From the NCBI GenBank assembly GCA_029262295.1, contig JAJCZR010000037.1, positions 1 to 64,000 of the forward strand: a stretch of 64,000 bases of DNA, read 5' to 3'. Of this stretch, positions 1-9,082 are shown piece after piece. Each line of letters starts with the position of its first letter. The first letter of the stretch is position 1. Under the pieces are notes generated by a model. It was not told the origin of the DNA and did not search any database. It saw only the letters and a program-made list of their open reading frames with translations. Origin of the DNA: Deltaproteobacteria bacterium. GTDB lineage: Bacteria; Desulfobacterota_D; UBA1144; Nemesobacterales; Nemesobacteraceae. The translations under genes were made by a program, and so were the position numbers.

Positions 1-131
1 AAGTCAGCTCCTCCGGACTCGGATAACACTTTTGTTATTGCTGCTGTTAGTGTTGTCTTACCGTGGTCTACGTGACCTATTGTACCTATGTTTAAATGAG
101 GTTTGCCTCTCTGAAATTTTGCCTTCGACAT
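1..131 (-). CDS. tuf: Elongation factor Tu, N-terminal fragment (runs off the window)
   Basis: Reverse translation of the first 131 bases gives [16 protein letters not shown] followed by [12 protein letters not shown], the N-terminus and P-loop (GHVDHGKT) of EF-Tu, the GTPase that delivers aminoacyl-tRNA to the ribosome. The ORF track does not list it because it is truncated by the window edge. The start ATG is at 131. It lies directly downstream of four tRNA genes on the same strand, the same arrangement as tufB in E. coli, so it is probably co-transcribed with them. Assignment is secure; only about 43 residues are visible. Confidence 0.95.
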   Translation of the reverse strand, partial: MSKAKFQRGKPHLNIGTIGHVDHGKTTLTAAITKVLSESGGAD

Positions 132-202
132 ATTGTCCTCCGAAATTTATTTCATATTGTTTACTGTTCATAATAACTTTTTTGATAACTTTATTTGCTT
201 CA

Positions 203-278
<76 letters not shown>

Positions 279-288
279 AGAACAAATG

Positions 289-362
289 AGCGGGAGACGG
301 GATTCGAACCCGCGACCCTCAGCTTGGAAGGCTGATGCTCTAGCCAACTGAGCTACTCCCGC
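289..362 (-). tRNA. tRNA-Gly (TCC)
   Basis: Minus-strand cloverleaf with acceptor GCGGGAG/CTCCCGC, anticodon loop CTTCCAA region giving TCC, and T-loop GGTTCGAATCC. Discriminator base is T and CCA is not encoded, so the CCA-adding enzyme must finish it. Third gene of the four-tRNA cluster. Confidence 0.95.
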
Positions 363-370
363 ACAAATTT

Positions 371-453
371 TGGGAAGGGCAGGATTCGAACCTACGTAGG
401 GGTTAACCGTCAGATTTACAGTCTGATGCTTTTGACCGCTCAGCCACCTTCCC
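371..453 (-). tRNA. tRNA-Tyr (GTA)
   Basis: Minus-strand tRNA of 83 nt with a long variable arm, as expected of class II tRNA-Tyr. Acceptor GGGAAGG pairs with CCTTCCC, anticodon loop contains GTA (CAGACTGTAAATCTG), T-loop is GGTTCGAATCC. Discriminator is A; CCA is not encoded. Confidence 0.95.
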
Positions 454-476
454 TCTCTATCCATATTGATTTTACG

Positions 477-548
477 AGCTGGAGAAGGGATTCGAACCCC
501 CGACCGGCTGATTACAAATCAGCTGCTCTACCCCTGAGCTACTCCAGC
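477..548 (-). tRNA. tRNA-Thr (TGT)
   Basis: Minus-strand cloverleaf: acceptor GCTGGAG/CTCCAGC, anticodon stem GCTGA/TCAGC with loop TTTGTAA giving TGT, T-loop GGTTCGAATCC. No encoded CCA. It is the promoter-proximal member of the cluster and, with the GGT tRNA downstream, covers threonine codons. Confidence 0.95.
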
Positions 549-562
549 AGTTTTTTCATTCT

Positions 563-574
563 CCCGCTATATTA
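563..574 (-). promoter_or_regulatory. Candidate tRNA-tuf promoter -10 with GC-rich discriminator
   Basis: On the minus strand a TAATAT box (569-574) is followed at once by AGCGGG, and the first tRNA begins about 15 bases later. A GC-rich discriminator after the -10 box is typical of stringently controlled stable-RNA promoters and stands out in such AT-rich DNA. No convincing -35 box is visible, so this is a suggestion only. Confidence 0.3.
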
Positions 575-682
575 AATTACAATTTCATTAAGATAATTTG
601 GGTATAAAAATCCCGTAAAATTTAAGCCGAAAATTATAACTTTATAGAATATGGATGTCAACTGGGCAAAACATATAAATTC

Positions 683-1123
683 TTACACAAGAGAAGCTGA
701 AACCTGTGCTTCAGCGACTTTTTTCCCATCAACTGTGGCCCTTCCACCAAAAAGGAGGATCCTTGACCTTCTTTTAATAAGTTCAACCTCAAATACTACT
801 TTATTCCCAGGTAAAACAGGGCTTCTGAATTTACAGCTGTCTAGCCCAATAAGATAGGCATTACTAAACTCACTTTTCTCAAGCTCTTCTTTAAATGAGT
901 GGTTAAAAAGAATTCCCCCTGTTTGTGCAATTGCCTCAGTAATAATTACACCGGGCACAATGGGGTTGCCGGGAAAGTGCCCCGGGAAAAAAAATTCATT
1001 TTCACCAAACACCTTTTCTGCAATAATTTTCTTACCTGATTCAATACTCACAACTGAATCAACAAACAGAAAAGGTTCTCTATGTGGTATTAAAGCCTTA
1101 ACCTGCTCTTTATCTAAAAGCAT
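683..1123 (-). CDS. fabZ: 3-hydroxyacyl-[ACP] dehydratase FabZ
   Basis: 146 aa, the usual FabZ length, hot-dog fold. It dehydrates 3-hydroxyacyl-ACP in type II fatty acid synthesis and also shapes the acyl pool for lipid A. Visible signatures are the catalytic histidine segment GHFPGNPIVPGV and the following ITEAIAQTGG with the catalytic Glu. The ATG lies 11 bases downstream of the skp-like gene, so it belongs to the bamA operon. In many Gram-negatives lpxD precedes fabZ and lpxA follows it; here both are absent and tRNA genes follow instead. Confidence 0.95.
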   Translation of the reverse strand: MLLDKEQVKALIPHREPFLFVDSVVSIESGKKIIAEKVFGENEFFFPGHFPGNPIVPGVIITEAIAQTGGILFNHSFKEELEKSEFSNAYLIGLDSCKFRSPVLPGNKVVFEVELIKRRSRILLFGGRATVDGKKVAEAQVSASLV

Positions 1124-1134
1124 AAACCGAGCAC

Positions 1135-1647
1135 CTACTTTGTTGCATCATATGCTTGTATAACTTTTCCAGTTATATCAGAATTTAACCCACCATAAAC
1201 AAGCCCGGCTTCAGTTTTTTCAAATATCATAGTGTAGCCGCCCTTATCACCAATATCTTTTACAATCCCTTCAATGTCTTTAAGTATCTTTTGGGTTAAC
1301 TCAAGGTCTTTTCTTTGAAGTTCGACTCTAAAGTCTTCTCTCGTACGGTCAAGGTCTTTTTGTTTTCTCTCAATTGTTTCTGCCATTGATTTTCTCTTGG
1401 TCTCGCTTGCAACTGCACCGTTTTTAATAAAATCCTGTCTTAAATTCTCAAGGGCACTTGCTTTCTGCTCAATTATCTTTCTTTTATTTTGGAATGCAGA
1501 CTCAAAAGATGTTTTCGCTGTTTTTCCTGCTTTTGAATCTCTTATCACCCTTTGAAGGTCAACATAGGCAATCTTATCACCTTGCGCGTAAGATAAACCA
1601 GCAAAACAAAATAAAAATATAGCACTTAATAATAAAAACTTTCTCAT
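1135..1647 (-). CDS. skp: Periplasmic chaperone, Skp/OmpH family
   Basis: 170 aa with a clear Sec signal peptide (hydrophobic stretch ending SYA-Q at about residue 21). The mature part begins KIAYVDLQRVI, the family's first strand, followed by a long charged helical region (about residues 45-125), the coiled-coil tentacles that hold unfolded outer-membrane proteins in the periplasm. The C-terminal YTMIFEKTEAGLVY strand is also typical. It lies 26 bp downstream of bamA, the conserved gene order, so it should supply substrates to the BAM machine. Confidence 0.92.
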   Translation of the reverse strand: MRKFLLLSAIFLFCFAGLSYAQGDKIAYVDLQRVIRDSKAGKTAKTSFESAFQNKRKIIEQKASALENLRQDFIKNGAVASETKRKSMAETIERKQKDLDRTREDFRVELQRKDLELTQKILKDIEGIVKDIGDKGGYTMIFEKTEAGLVYGGLNSDITGKVIQAYDATK

Positions 1648-1673
1648 TTAAAAGCCTCCTTACTATTTTTAAA

Positions 1674-4016
1674 TTAAAATAAGCTTCCTACAGTAAACTG
1701 TATTTCAAAGCTGTCTTCACCGGGAAGTGTGCTTCCCAGAGGAAAACCAAGATCCAATCTTAAAGGCCCAAGAGGTGAGATCCATCTAACTCCAAATCCA
1801 ACATCTGTCCTGAGATCATCAAAACTTGGGTTTTGTCCGTCATTAAATGCGTTTCCAGCTTCAAAGAAAACTACTCCTTTTAAGTTAAGATCACTTACAA
1901 TCGGGATAATATAGTCTACTGAGAAAAGCAGTTCCTGCACCCCACCAATTATTACAAAATCACCATCTTCTGTTGGTACCCTTGGTCCAACTCTCCTAAA
2001 TCCAAAGCCTCTAAGGGCATTTGGGCCTCCAAGGAAAAACCTTTCCCCAACAACTAAATCATCTCCGTTGTTTTTTAAATCAATAAAACCATACCTTCCA
2101 AGAACTGAAAAATAGGTATCTTTCCAAAATGGGAGCCAATAACGGCTGGACAAAGTGTACTTGATAAAATCTGTGTTTCCACCAATTCCTGCATACTCCA
2201 CATCTGCCCTTGCAAGTATTCCTCTGGTAGGATCCAGAAAATTATTTCTTGAATCCCAGATTAACCCAAAAGCAACACTGCTTATAGTTCGATCAGACTC
2301 AGTAATAATTAATCTTGAATCACGATCAACGTCCGAAATACTCTGCCTTTCAAGTCTGTATGATGTACGTGCACTTAAATTGCCATAAATTCTTCTGCCA
2401 AAACCAATAACACCACCAAAAGCTTCCCTGTCAAAATCCCTGAACTGCCTGTCATTCAAAAAGAGCAAAGTATCAAAAGTCCATTTTGAATCAAGAAAGG
2501 TAGGATCCCTGTAGTTTAATGATACTACCCTGGTCACACCGCCAATTTGTGCATTGAGCGTGAGTGTCTTTCCATAACCAAACAAGTTAGATTCCTGCAC
2601 CTGCGCAGCAAAAAGAACAGTCTCCACTGAACTAAATCCGCCAGAAACGCTAAAAAAACCGGTAGGACGTTCTTCAACTTTTACTTTCACATCAAGCTGA
2701 TCATCGGTATCGGGAACCCTTTCCGTTGTAACTTCAATATTATCATCAAAGTACCCAAGCCTTGTTATCTGGCTTTTGGCTGCATTAAATTTTGAGGAGC
2801 TGTAAAGTTTTTCTTCTTCAAGGGATAGGTTTCTTCTTACCACTTTATCCCTTGTTCTTGAGTTACCTGTTATATCAATATTTCTAACAAAGACTTCTTT
2901 TCCCTTTTCAAACTGATAGTCAATACTCACAGAATTGTTACTTCGATCAAGCTGCACATCGGGGTTTACGTTTGCAAACGCATACCCTTTATCACCATAA
3001 AATGTTGTTAATGAAGCAATATCCGCTTGTAAGGTAAAAGTGCTGAAAACATCACTGGGTTTTAATTTTACAGCACCCAGCAACTCACTCTCATCTGCAA
3101 TTATATCACCTGAAAAAGTAATATTGGATATATTAAACTGTGACCCTTCTTCAATTCTAAAAACAACACTATAACCCTCAAGCTCATCGTCATAGTTTAT
3201 CTCTGACTCACTTACCTTTACATCAAGATAACCCTTATCAAGATATATTGCCCTTATCCTGTCGGAATCTCTGTTAATTTCTTCAATGTTGTAAAGCCCT
3301 CTTTTTGTTAGAAATGAAAGGAAGAACTTTGTCTTGGAATAAATCTTCTTTTTTATTTCCTTGCTATCAATATTTTCATTACCAGCAAGTGAAACATTCT
3401 TGATATAAGCGGTGCTACCTTCAGTAATTTTGTATAAGACACTTACCGTACCATCACCCCTAGGCTCTATTTCATAGTCAACACTGGTACCGACAAACCC
3501 ATTTTGTGAATAAACCCCGAGTATTGCATTTTTGCTTTCTTCAACCTGGTTTAAATCAATTATCTTTCCTTCTTTAACCGTAAGGGCCTCGAGGACTGTA
3601 TCATCTTTAACATCATCGTTACCTGCTATTCTTAAATCTGTAACAACAGGTTTTTCAAGAACTGAGAATTCAAGCTGAAGGCCCTTCTCAGTTTCATCAG
3701 CTGCAACTGTAACCTGTTCAAAGAAACGGAGGTCATGTAGCGATCTTATACTATTTTTTACTGATTCAAGAGAATAAATATCACCAGTTTGTAATTTAAG
3801 GTTAAGACGAATTACTTCTTCTTCAATTCTTTTGTTTCCAGTAATTTTTATATCAACAATTTCTTTTCCCTCAAAACTGCTTTGGCTCTCTGCAGAAGGT
3901 TTAGCTGCTTCTTGAGAGTAAGAATGATTTACACAGAAACACAAAGTTACTGTAAAAACAAGAAAAGTTGTCAATAAAATCCTAAAAGAAACTCCAAATC
4001 TATTATTAATGCTCAT
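1674..4016 (-). CDS. bamA: Outer-membrane protein assembly factor BamA
   Basis: 780 aa. A signal peptide (about 35 residues) leads into repeated POTRA units (the first begins with EIVDIKITGNKRI at about residue 51; later units show ITGN motifs) and then a C-terminal Omp85 barrel from about residue 440. The barrel has the conserved GGPNALRGFGFR loop (the VRGF/LRGF lid motif), and the protein ends in phenylalanine, as expected for a beta-signal. It inserts beta-barrel proteins into the outer membrane. Its ATG overlaps the end of lolD by 11 bp, so the two are probably translationally coupled. Confidence 0.96.
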   Translation of the reverse strand: MSINNRFGVSFRILLTTFLVFTVTLCFCVNHSYSQEAAKPSAESQSSFEGKEIVDIKITGNKRIEEEVIRLNLKLQTGDIYSLESVKNSIRSLHDLRFFEQVTVAADETEKGLQLEFSVLEKPVVTDLRIAGNDDVKDDTVLEALTVKEGKIIDLNQVEESKNAILGVYSQNGFVGTSVDYEIEPRGDGTVSVLYKITEGSTAYIKNVSLAGNENIDSKEIKKKIYSKTKFFLSFLTKRGLYNIEEINRDSDRIRAIYLDKGYLDVKVSESEINYDDELEGYSVVFRIEEGSQFNISNITFSGDIIADESELLGAVKLKPSDVFSTFTLQADIASLTTFYGDKGYAFANVNPDVQLDRSNNSVSIDYQFEKGKEVFVRNIDITGNSRTRDKVVRRNLSLEEEKLYSSSKFNAAKSQITRLGYFDDNIEVTTERVPDTDDQLDVKVKVEERPTGFFSVSGGFSSVETVLFAAQVQESNLFGYGKTLTLNAQIGGVTRVVSLNYRDPTFLDSKWTFDTLLFLNDRQFRDFDREAFGGVIGFGRRIYGNLSARTSYRLERQSISDVDRDSRLIITESDRTISSVAFGLIWDSRNNFLDPTRGILARADVEYAGIGGNTDFIKYTLSSRYWLPFWKDTYFSVLGRYGFIDLKNNGDDLVVGERFFLGGPNALRGFGFRRVGPRVPTEDGDFVIIGGVQELLFSVDYIIPIVSDLNLKGVVFFEAGNAFNDGQNPSFDDLRTDVGFGVRWISPLGPLRLDLGFPLGSTLPGEDSFEIQFTVGSLF

Positions 4017-4689
4017 TCACAATTATCCCGTCAGAAATTGTAATTGTACGTTTCAACTTGCTGGCTATTTCCAAGTTGTGTGTAACAACTACTGATGTAA
4101 TCCCATATTCCTCGTTCAATTTAAGAAATAACTCCAATATAGACAATCCAGTTTTTAAATCAAGGTTTCCAGTTGGTTCATCGGCAAGAATCACCTTTGG
4201 GTTCAAGACCATTGCCCTTGCAATTGAAACCCTTTGCTGCTCTCCCCCTGAAAGTTGCCCTGGGTTATGAGTGACCCTTTGTTCAAGTCCTAAACTCTTA
4301 AGCACATTAAAAGCTTTTTCTTCAGCTGCATCCCTTTCCTCTCTTCTTATTAAACAAGGCATCATTACATTTTCAAGTGCAGAAAATTCAGGGAGTAAAT
4401 AATGAAACTGAAAAACAAAACCTATTTGTTTATTTCGGAAATCACAAAGATAAGCTTCATCTTTAATAAAAAGGTTTTCTTCATCGTAAAAGACTTCACC
4501 TTCACTTGGTGAATCAAGGGCACCCATAATATGAAGTAAAGTGCTTTTGCCTGAACCTGAAACTCCAATTATGCCAAGGGTCTCTCCAGTCTCAATATCA
4601 AGGTCTATACCATTTATAGCTTTCACAATAGAACCATTGTTTGAAAACCTTTTCTCAAGACCTCTTATCTTATATAAATTATTACTCAT
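4006..4689 (-). CDS. lolD: Lipoprotein-releasing ABC transporter ATPase LolD
   Basis: 227 aa from the ATG at 4689. The ORF track begins at a TTG five codons earlier, but the ATG overlaps the lolC stop (ATGAGTAA), a normal coupling arrangement. It has Walker A (GVSGSGKST), the Q-loop, the signature LSGGEQQR, Walker B (VILADEPTGNLD) and the H-loop (VVVTHN). It powers extraction of lipoproteins from the inner membrane for delivery to LolA. The neighbouring membrane subunit supports LolD over other members of the MacB/LolD family. Confidence 0.93.
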   Translation of the reverse strand: MSNNLYKIRGLEKRFSNNGSIVKAINGIDLDIETGETLGIIGVSGSGKSTLLHIMGALDSPSEGEVFYDEENLFIKDEAYLCDFRNKQIGFVFQFHYLLPEFSALENVMMPCLIRREERDAAEEKAFNVLKSLGLEQRVTHNPGQLSGGEQQRVSIARAMVLNPKVILADEPTGNLDLKTGLSILELFLKLNEEYGITSVVVTHNLEIASKLKRTITISDGIIVNEH

Positions 4690-5977
4690 ATCTAAGTGCT
4701 TCAACAGGATCCCTTTTTGATGCTTGATATGAAGGATACAAAGTTGCTATAAAACAAATCAGTAAACTGCAGATTGCAACAATGATAAAATATTCAGCCT
4801 CCATCTTAACAGGAAACTCCGAGATAGGATACACATTGTTATCGAAAGGTATCAAGTTCTTTATAAAATTACTGGTTTTAAGAAAATAGCAGACTAGGTA
4901 TCCTGCTATAGTGCCCAACAATGTTCCAACTGAACCAATTATCATTCCGTCCATAACAAATATTTTTCTAACCCCTGATTTTTTTGCCCCCATAGCCCTG
5001 AGAATAGCGACATCTTTATTTTTCTCCATGACAAGCATTGTAAGCGTGCTGACAATGTTAAGGGCAGCCACAAGTATTATGAAAGCCAGAAAAATGGCTA
5101 TTGCAATTCTCTCAAGCCGGAGGGCCTTGAAAAGGCTTTTATTAACCTCTTCCCAGTTTCTTGCAAAGTAAGGGAACTTTAGTAATTCAGAAAGATCCTC
5201 ACCTATTTTTTTAGCCCTGTAGATTTTGTCGACCTTTACCTCAATTCCAGTTGCCTTATTATCAGTCTCAAAAAAGTCCATTGCGTCCCGAAGGGATGTA
5301 TAAGATATAGATGAATCATATTCGAGCATTCCGTAATCAAAAATCCCAATCACTTCAAATTTTCTTGTTTTTGCCTGCGGACCAAATGGGCCTATCTTTC
5401 CAAATGGAGACACTAGATTAATTGAATCTCCAACTAAAACTCCAAGGGAATTTGAAAGCTCCTTACCAATAAGAATTGGCGGAACACCAGACTCTGTTTT
5501 TTTATCCAGTTTTGTTAAAAGTTCTTTACCGGCATTAATTAGTAACTGATCATCTTCTTCATTAACGGGAAATAAGCCTTTTCCCACAGCCTCGGCAATA
5601 TTACTAACAGTGGTAGCAGTGTTAGGATCAATTCCTCTTACAACCGAACCAGCAACATTGTTTTCTGCAACAAGCATCCCTTGATTATAAATAAAGGGGC
5701 TTGCACCAACCACTCCCGGAAAATCGAGAATTTTCTCTCTCAGTTCATTAAAGTTATCAAAATCGCCGTCATAACTCATAACAACAATGTGGGAGCTAAC
5801 ACCAAGAATTTTGTCTCTTAACTCTTCTTCAAATCCCTTCATAACAGAGAGCACAACATTAAGGGACATTACCCCAAGGAATACTCCTAGTATGGAAATA
5901 AGTCCAATAACTGAAACAAACTTTTGCTTGCTTCTGGACCTTAAGTATCTAAAGGATATTAATGATTCGTAGCTCAT
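4682..5977 (-). CDS. lolC: Lipoprotein-releasing system transmembrane protein (LolC/E)
   Basis: 431 aa with the MacB/FtsX-type layout: one N-terminal transmembrane helix (about residues 20-45), a large periplasmic domain, and three C-terminal helices. The N-terminus (SLISFRYLRSRSKQKFVSVI) and the C-terminus ending RDPVEALRYE are hallmarks of LolC/LolE. Only one membrane subunit is encoded here, so it may act as a homodimer (a LolF-type arrangement) unless a LolE lies elsewhere. It sits between lysS and lolD with 0-8 bp spacing. Confidence 0.93.
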   Translation of the reverse strand: MSYESLISFRYLRSRSKQKFVSVIGLISILGVFLGVMSLNVVLSVMKGFEEELRDKILGVSSHIVVMSYDGDFDNFNELREKILDFPGVVGASPFIYNQGMLVAENNVAGSVVRGIDPNTATTVSNIAEAVGKGLFPVNEEDDQLLINAGKELLTKLDKKTESGVPPILIGKELSNSLGVLVGDSINLVSPFGKIGPFGPQAKTRKFEVIGIFDYGMLEYDSSISYTSLRDAMDFFETDNKATGIEVKVDKIYRAKKIGEDLSELLKFPYFARNWEEVNKSLFKALRLERIAIAIFLAFIILVAALNIVSTLTMLVMEKNKDVAILRAMGAKKSGVRKIFVMDGMIIGSVGTLLGTIAGYLVCYFLKTSNFIKNLIPFDNNVYPISEFPVKMEAEYFIIVAICSLLICFIATLYPSYQASKRDPVEALRYE

Positions 5978-7438
5978 TTAGGATCTAAGATGAGGAAAGA
6001 ATATTACTTCTCTTATAGACGATGCCCCGGTAAGCAACATCACAAGACGGTCTATTCCAATGCCAGCACCAGCAGTTGGGGGCATGCCATACTCAAGTGC
6101 CGTAACATAGTCTTTATCCATTTCGTGTGATTCATCCTCACCTTTTTCTTTCATTTTCATCTGATTGGCAAACCTTTCGTTCTGGTCAATAGGATCGTTT
6201 AATTCTGAAAAAGCATTCGCAATCTCTCTTCCATAAATATAAAGCTCAAACCTGTCTGTTATTTCAGGATTATCATCATTTTTTCTTGCAAGTGGAGATA
6301 CATCAAGCGGAAACCCATAAACAAAAGCGGGGTCAATTAACTTTTCTCCAATTTCCAGCTCAAAAAGCTCAGTAATGGCTTTTCCCTTTATATCATTATG
6401 ATCAATTCCAAGTGAACCTGCTTTTTCAAAAAGAGTTTTTTCATCATTCACAATTTCTTCACCAAATTTATCTATGAGTGCATCATATATATTTATTCTT
6501 TTCCACGGCCTACTTAAATTTATTTCTTTTTCTTCATATGGAATGGTTAATGAACCAACTGTTTCTTCTGCAAGATGGCAAATAAGATCTTCAATTAGCT
6601 CCATTAAGTCTTCATACGTTGCATACGATTGATAAAACTCTAGCATCGTAAACTCAGGGTTATGCCTTGTGGAAACTCCCTCATTTCTGAAGGTACGTCC
6701 TAGTTCATAAACCCTCTCAAGCCCACCCACTACAAGCCTTTTTAAATAAAGTTCAGGGGCAATTCTAAGATAAAGGTCCATATCAAGTGCATTGTGGTGA
6801 GTAATAAAAGGTTTTGCAGCAGCACCTCCTGCAATTGGATGAAGTATAGGCGTTTCAACTTCAAGATAATCCCTTTTATCAAGAAAAGTTCTTATTAAAT
6901 TTATCACCTTTGATCTTCGTTTAAAAATTTCTTTTGTCCCAGAGTTTGAGATGAGATCGAGATACCTTTGTCTGTATCTTGTTTCAACATCAGAAAGTCC
7001 ATGCCATTTTTCTGGAAGCGGCCTCAGGGTCTTGGTGAGAAATTCATAAGAAGAAATATTAATTGTTAACTCTCCGGTTTTAGTCTTAAAAACATTCCCT
7101 TCAATACCAATAAAATCTCCAATATCTATTAACTTTTTAAACGACTGAAATGTTTCATCATCAAGATTCTTTTTCTGAATAAATGCCTGTATTTTCCCGG
7201 TACGGTCCACAATATTTAGAAAAGCACTTTTACCAAAATCCCTTATTGAAATTATTCTGCCTGCAAGAGAAAAGCTTTCCTGTATATCTTTTAATTCTTC
7301 TGCATCTTTCTCACCGTATACAGAAATAACTTCCAGGGAAGTATTTTTAGGCTTAAATCTATTTTCATAGGGATTTATTCCCTTTTCTTTAAGCTCTGAT
7401 AGTTTTGATTTTCTTAATTGAAACTGATCATTGTCCAT
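5978..7438 (-). CDS. lysS: Lysyl-tRNA synthetase (class II)
   Basis: 486 aa. N-terminal OB-fold anticodon-binding domain (about residues 55-165) followed by the class II catalytic core. Motif 2 is [20 protein letters not shown] and motif 3 is [12 protein letters not shown], ending [10 protein letters not shown]. It charges tRNA-Lys in the cytoplasm. It is the first gene of the envelope operon, with lolC starting directly at its stop codon. That arrangement, lysS immediately before lolC-lolD, occurs in several delta-type genomes as far as I recall. Confidence 0.97.
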   Translation of the reverse strand: MDNDQFQLRKSKLSELKEKGINPYENRFKPKNTSLEVISVYGEKDAEELKDIQESFSLAGRIISIRDFGKSAFLNIVDRTGKIQAFIQKKNLDDETFQSFKKLIDIGDFIGIEGNVFKTKTGELTINISSYEFLTKTLRPLPEKWHGLSDVETRYRQRYLDLISNSGTKEIFKRRSKVINLIRTFLDKRDYLEVETPILHPIAGGAAAKPFITHHNALDMDLYLRIAPELYLKRLVVGGLERVYELGRTFRNEGVSTRHNPEFTMLEFYQSYATYEDLMELIEDLICHLAEETVGSLTIPYEEKEINLSRPWKRINIYDALIDKFGEEIVNDEKTLFEKAGSLGIDHNDIKGKAITELFELEIGEKLIDPAFVYGFPLDVSPLARKNDDNPEITDRFELYIYGREIANAFSELNDPIDQNERFANQMKMKEKGEDESHEMDKDYVTALEYGMPPTAGAGIGIDRLVMLLTGASSIREVIFFPHLRS

Positions 7439-7475
7439 AATTTAGTTTAGGAAACCGCTTTTGGGGAATCTTGAT

Positions 7476-7868
7476 TTAATCCAAGATAATATACGTAGCT
7501 ATTGCTTTCGCTACAAGATTATTTTTATTGTACACCTCTGCTTCGACAGGAATAACCCTTCCCTCTCTAAGCACTTTTGCCAAACATATGAGTTCGTCTT
7601 CTGTCACCGGTTCAAGATAATTTATTTTCATTTCTGCAGTAACAAACTTTTTTTCAAATTTAACTATACTCGCAACTGCAAAGCCACAAGCAGAATCAGC
7701 CAAAGAGAAGATTGCCCCCCCATGCACCATATCATAGGGTTGTCTTAATTTAAGATCAAAAGGCATTCCTAGTTCTGATTCCCCATTTTGCATCTTATAG
7801 ATTTCGATGCCAAGTGTATCGATTAAATTTGGTTTTGGAAAAGGAAGCTTAATAGGGGTTTTACTCAA
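7476..7868 (-). CDS. PaaI-family hot-dog thioesterase
   Basis: 130 aa, single hot-dog domain. The segment MVHGGAIFSLADSACGFAVAS is the PaaI/YdiI helix motif (HGG...D). The C-terminus carries the VEAEVYN-KNNLVAKA strand pair. Such enzymes hydrolyse acyl- or aryl-CoA thioesters; the substrate cannot be read from sequence. Translation must start at a TTG at 7868, preceded by GGAGAG, and overlaps the end of the upstream MFS gene by 8 bp, implying coupled translation of transporter and thioesterase. Confidence 0.85.
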   Translation of the reverse strand: MSKTPIKLPFPKPNLIDTLGIEIYKMQNGESELGMPFDLKLRQPYDMVHGGAIFSLADSACGFAVASIVKFEKKFVTAEMKINYLEPVTEDELICLAKVLREGRVIPVEAEVYNKNNLVAKAIATYIILD

Positions 7869-9045
7869 ATTTACTCTCCATCAATTCAAATTTTTTTGAA
7901 TAAGAATTAAATATAAAAAATGTGATAAAAACTGTACTAGCAATCACAGAAAACATTACCCTGAATCCAAAGAAATCTGCAACCATGCCATATAAAATTG
8001 AACCTATCATTCCTCCGGCAGTAAAAGAAAGACTGCTCACTGCAAAAGATTTTGACCTTGAAATACTGCCAGCCGACTCAATGATTATTGTATAAATTGA
8101 TGGATAAGCAAAGCCATGTGCAACTCCAAAAATAAAAGCTGCAACAATCAAAATTGTGAGGTTTTTTGTAAAAGCTAATATCAATATAGCAAATGCAAAT
8201 ACCAAAATTGAAGGAGAAGAAACTTTCCATCTTCCATATTTATCAGGTACCCATCCAAAAAACAGCCTTATAAGTAAGACAGCCGCAGTATATGAAACAA
8301 AATACAGATAATATGATTCAATTGATATTGAAAGGGAAAAAAGAGAAATAAAATTAAGCACTGATATGAAAGCGGCACCCAAAATAAAAAGTGCAAAGGC
8401 TGATATAAGTGAAGGCTTGTTTTTTATATAACTCAGATATGATTTGGGAACCTTAAATAAACCTTCTTTTTCTGATTTAGATATATTTTTTAATGCTAAT
8501 GACAAAACAAAACCAATTATTCCAAAAACACTCAGCAACAAAATGTATGTTTTAAAATCAAACCTGTTTATAATAATTGATCCAACAAATGGTGCTATAG
8601 CATAATTTATAACTGTAAATACCCCATAAATACCAATTGCCTGGGTTTTTTTAGTTTCAGGGGAGATATCCGTTGTGTAAGCCCCTGCTGAAATAAAAAA
8701 AAGTGAGAATGACGCGCCATGTAAAATCCTGAGTAAATATACATAAAAACCAATATTGCTTATATAAGCAAAAGGAAATGTTGATAGGATTAAAAGCAGA
8801 AATCCAGAAGAGATAAACAGTTTTTTCCCAATCTTATCCGACAGATAACCAACTAGAGGTGTGAGTATTAATGTACTGACACCGGAAATACCCATTATAA
8901 AACCAACATCCTTTTCAGTTGCCCCCAGATCTGTGAGAAACGGAGGCAGCAATAAAAAGGAATGAAGATTAAAGAAATAAAAAAAGCCAATTGTTGTTAT
9001 AAGAACAAATTCCCTATTGAGAATTGAGTTATTATTTATATTCAT
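7861..9045 (-). CDS. Major facilitator superfamily transporter
   Basis: 394 aa with about 12 hydrophobic segments. The loop 2-3 motif is present as PLVGYLSDKIGKKLF, and the second-half equivalent as FGWVPDKYGRWKV. Charge pattern and length fit a drug or metabolite proton-coupled exporter/importer of the MFS type in the inner membrane. The substrate is unknown. It overlaps the thioesterase gene, so the two may share a role in handling an organic acid or its CoA ester (inference). No regulator gene adjoins it. Confidence 0.88.
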   Translation of the reverse strand: MNINNNSILNREFVLITTIGFFYFFNLHSFLLLPPFLTDLGATEKDVGFIMGISGVSTLILTPLVGYLSDKIGKKLFISSGFLLLILSTFPFAYISNIGFYVYLLRILHGASFSLFFISAGAYTTDISPETKKTQAIGIYGVFTVINYAIAPFVGSIIINRFDFKTYILLLSVFGIIGFVLSLALKNISKSEKEGLFKVPKSYLSYIKNKPSLISAFALFILGAAFISVLNFISLFSLSISIESYYLYFVSYTAAVLLIRLFFGWVPDKYGRWKVSSPSILVFAFAILILAFTKNLTILIVAAFIFGVAHGFAYPSIYTIIIESAGSISRSKSFAVSSLSFTAGGMIGSILYGMVADFFGFRVMFSVIASTVFITFFIFNSYSKKFELMESKFE

Positions 9046-9082
9046 TAATTGGTTTTAAAAATTATGATTTGGCAGGGGGGAA

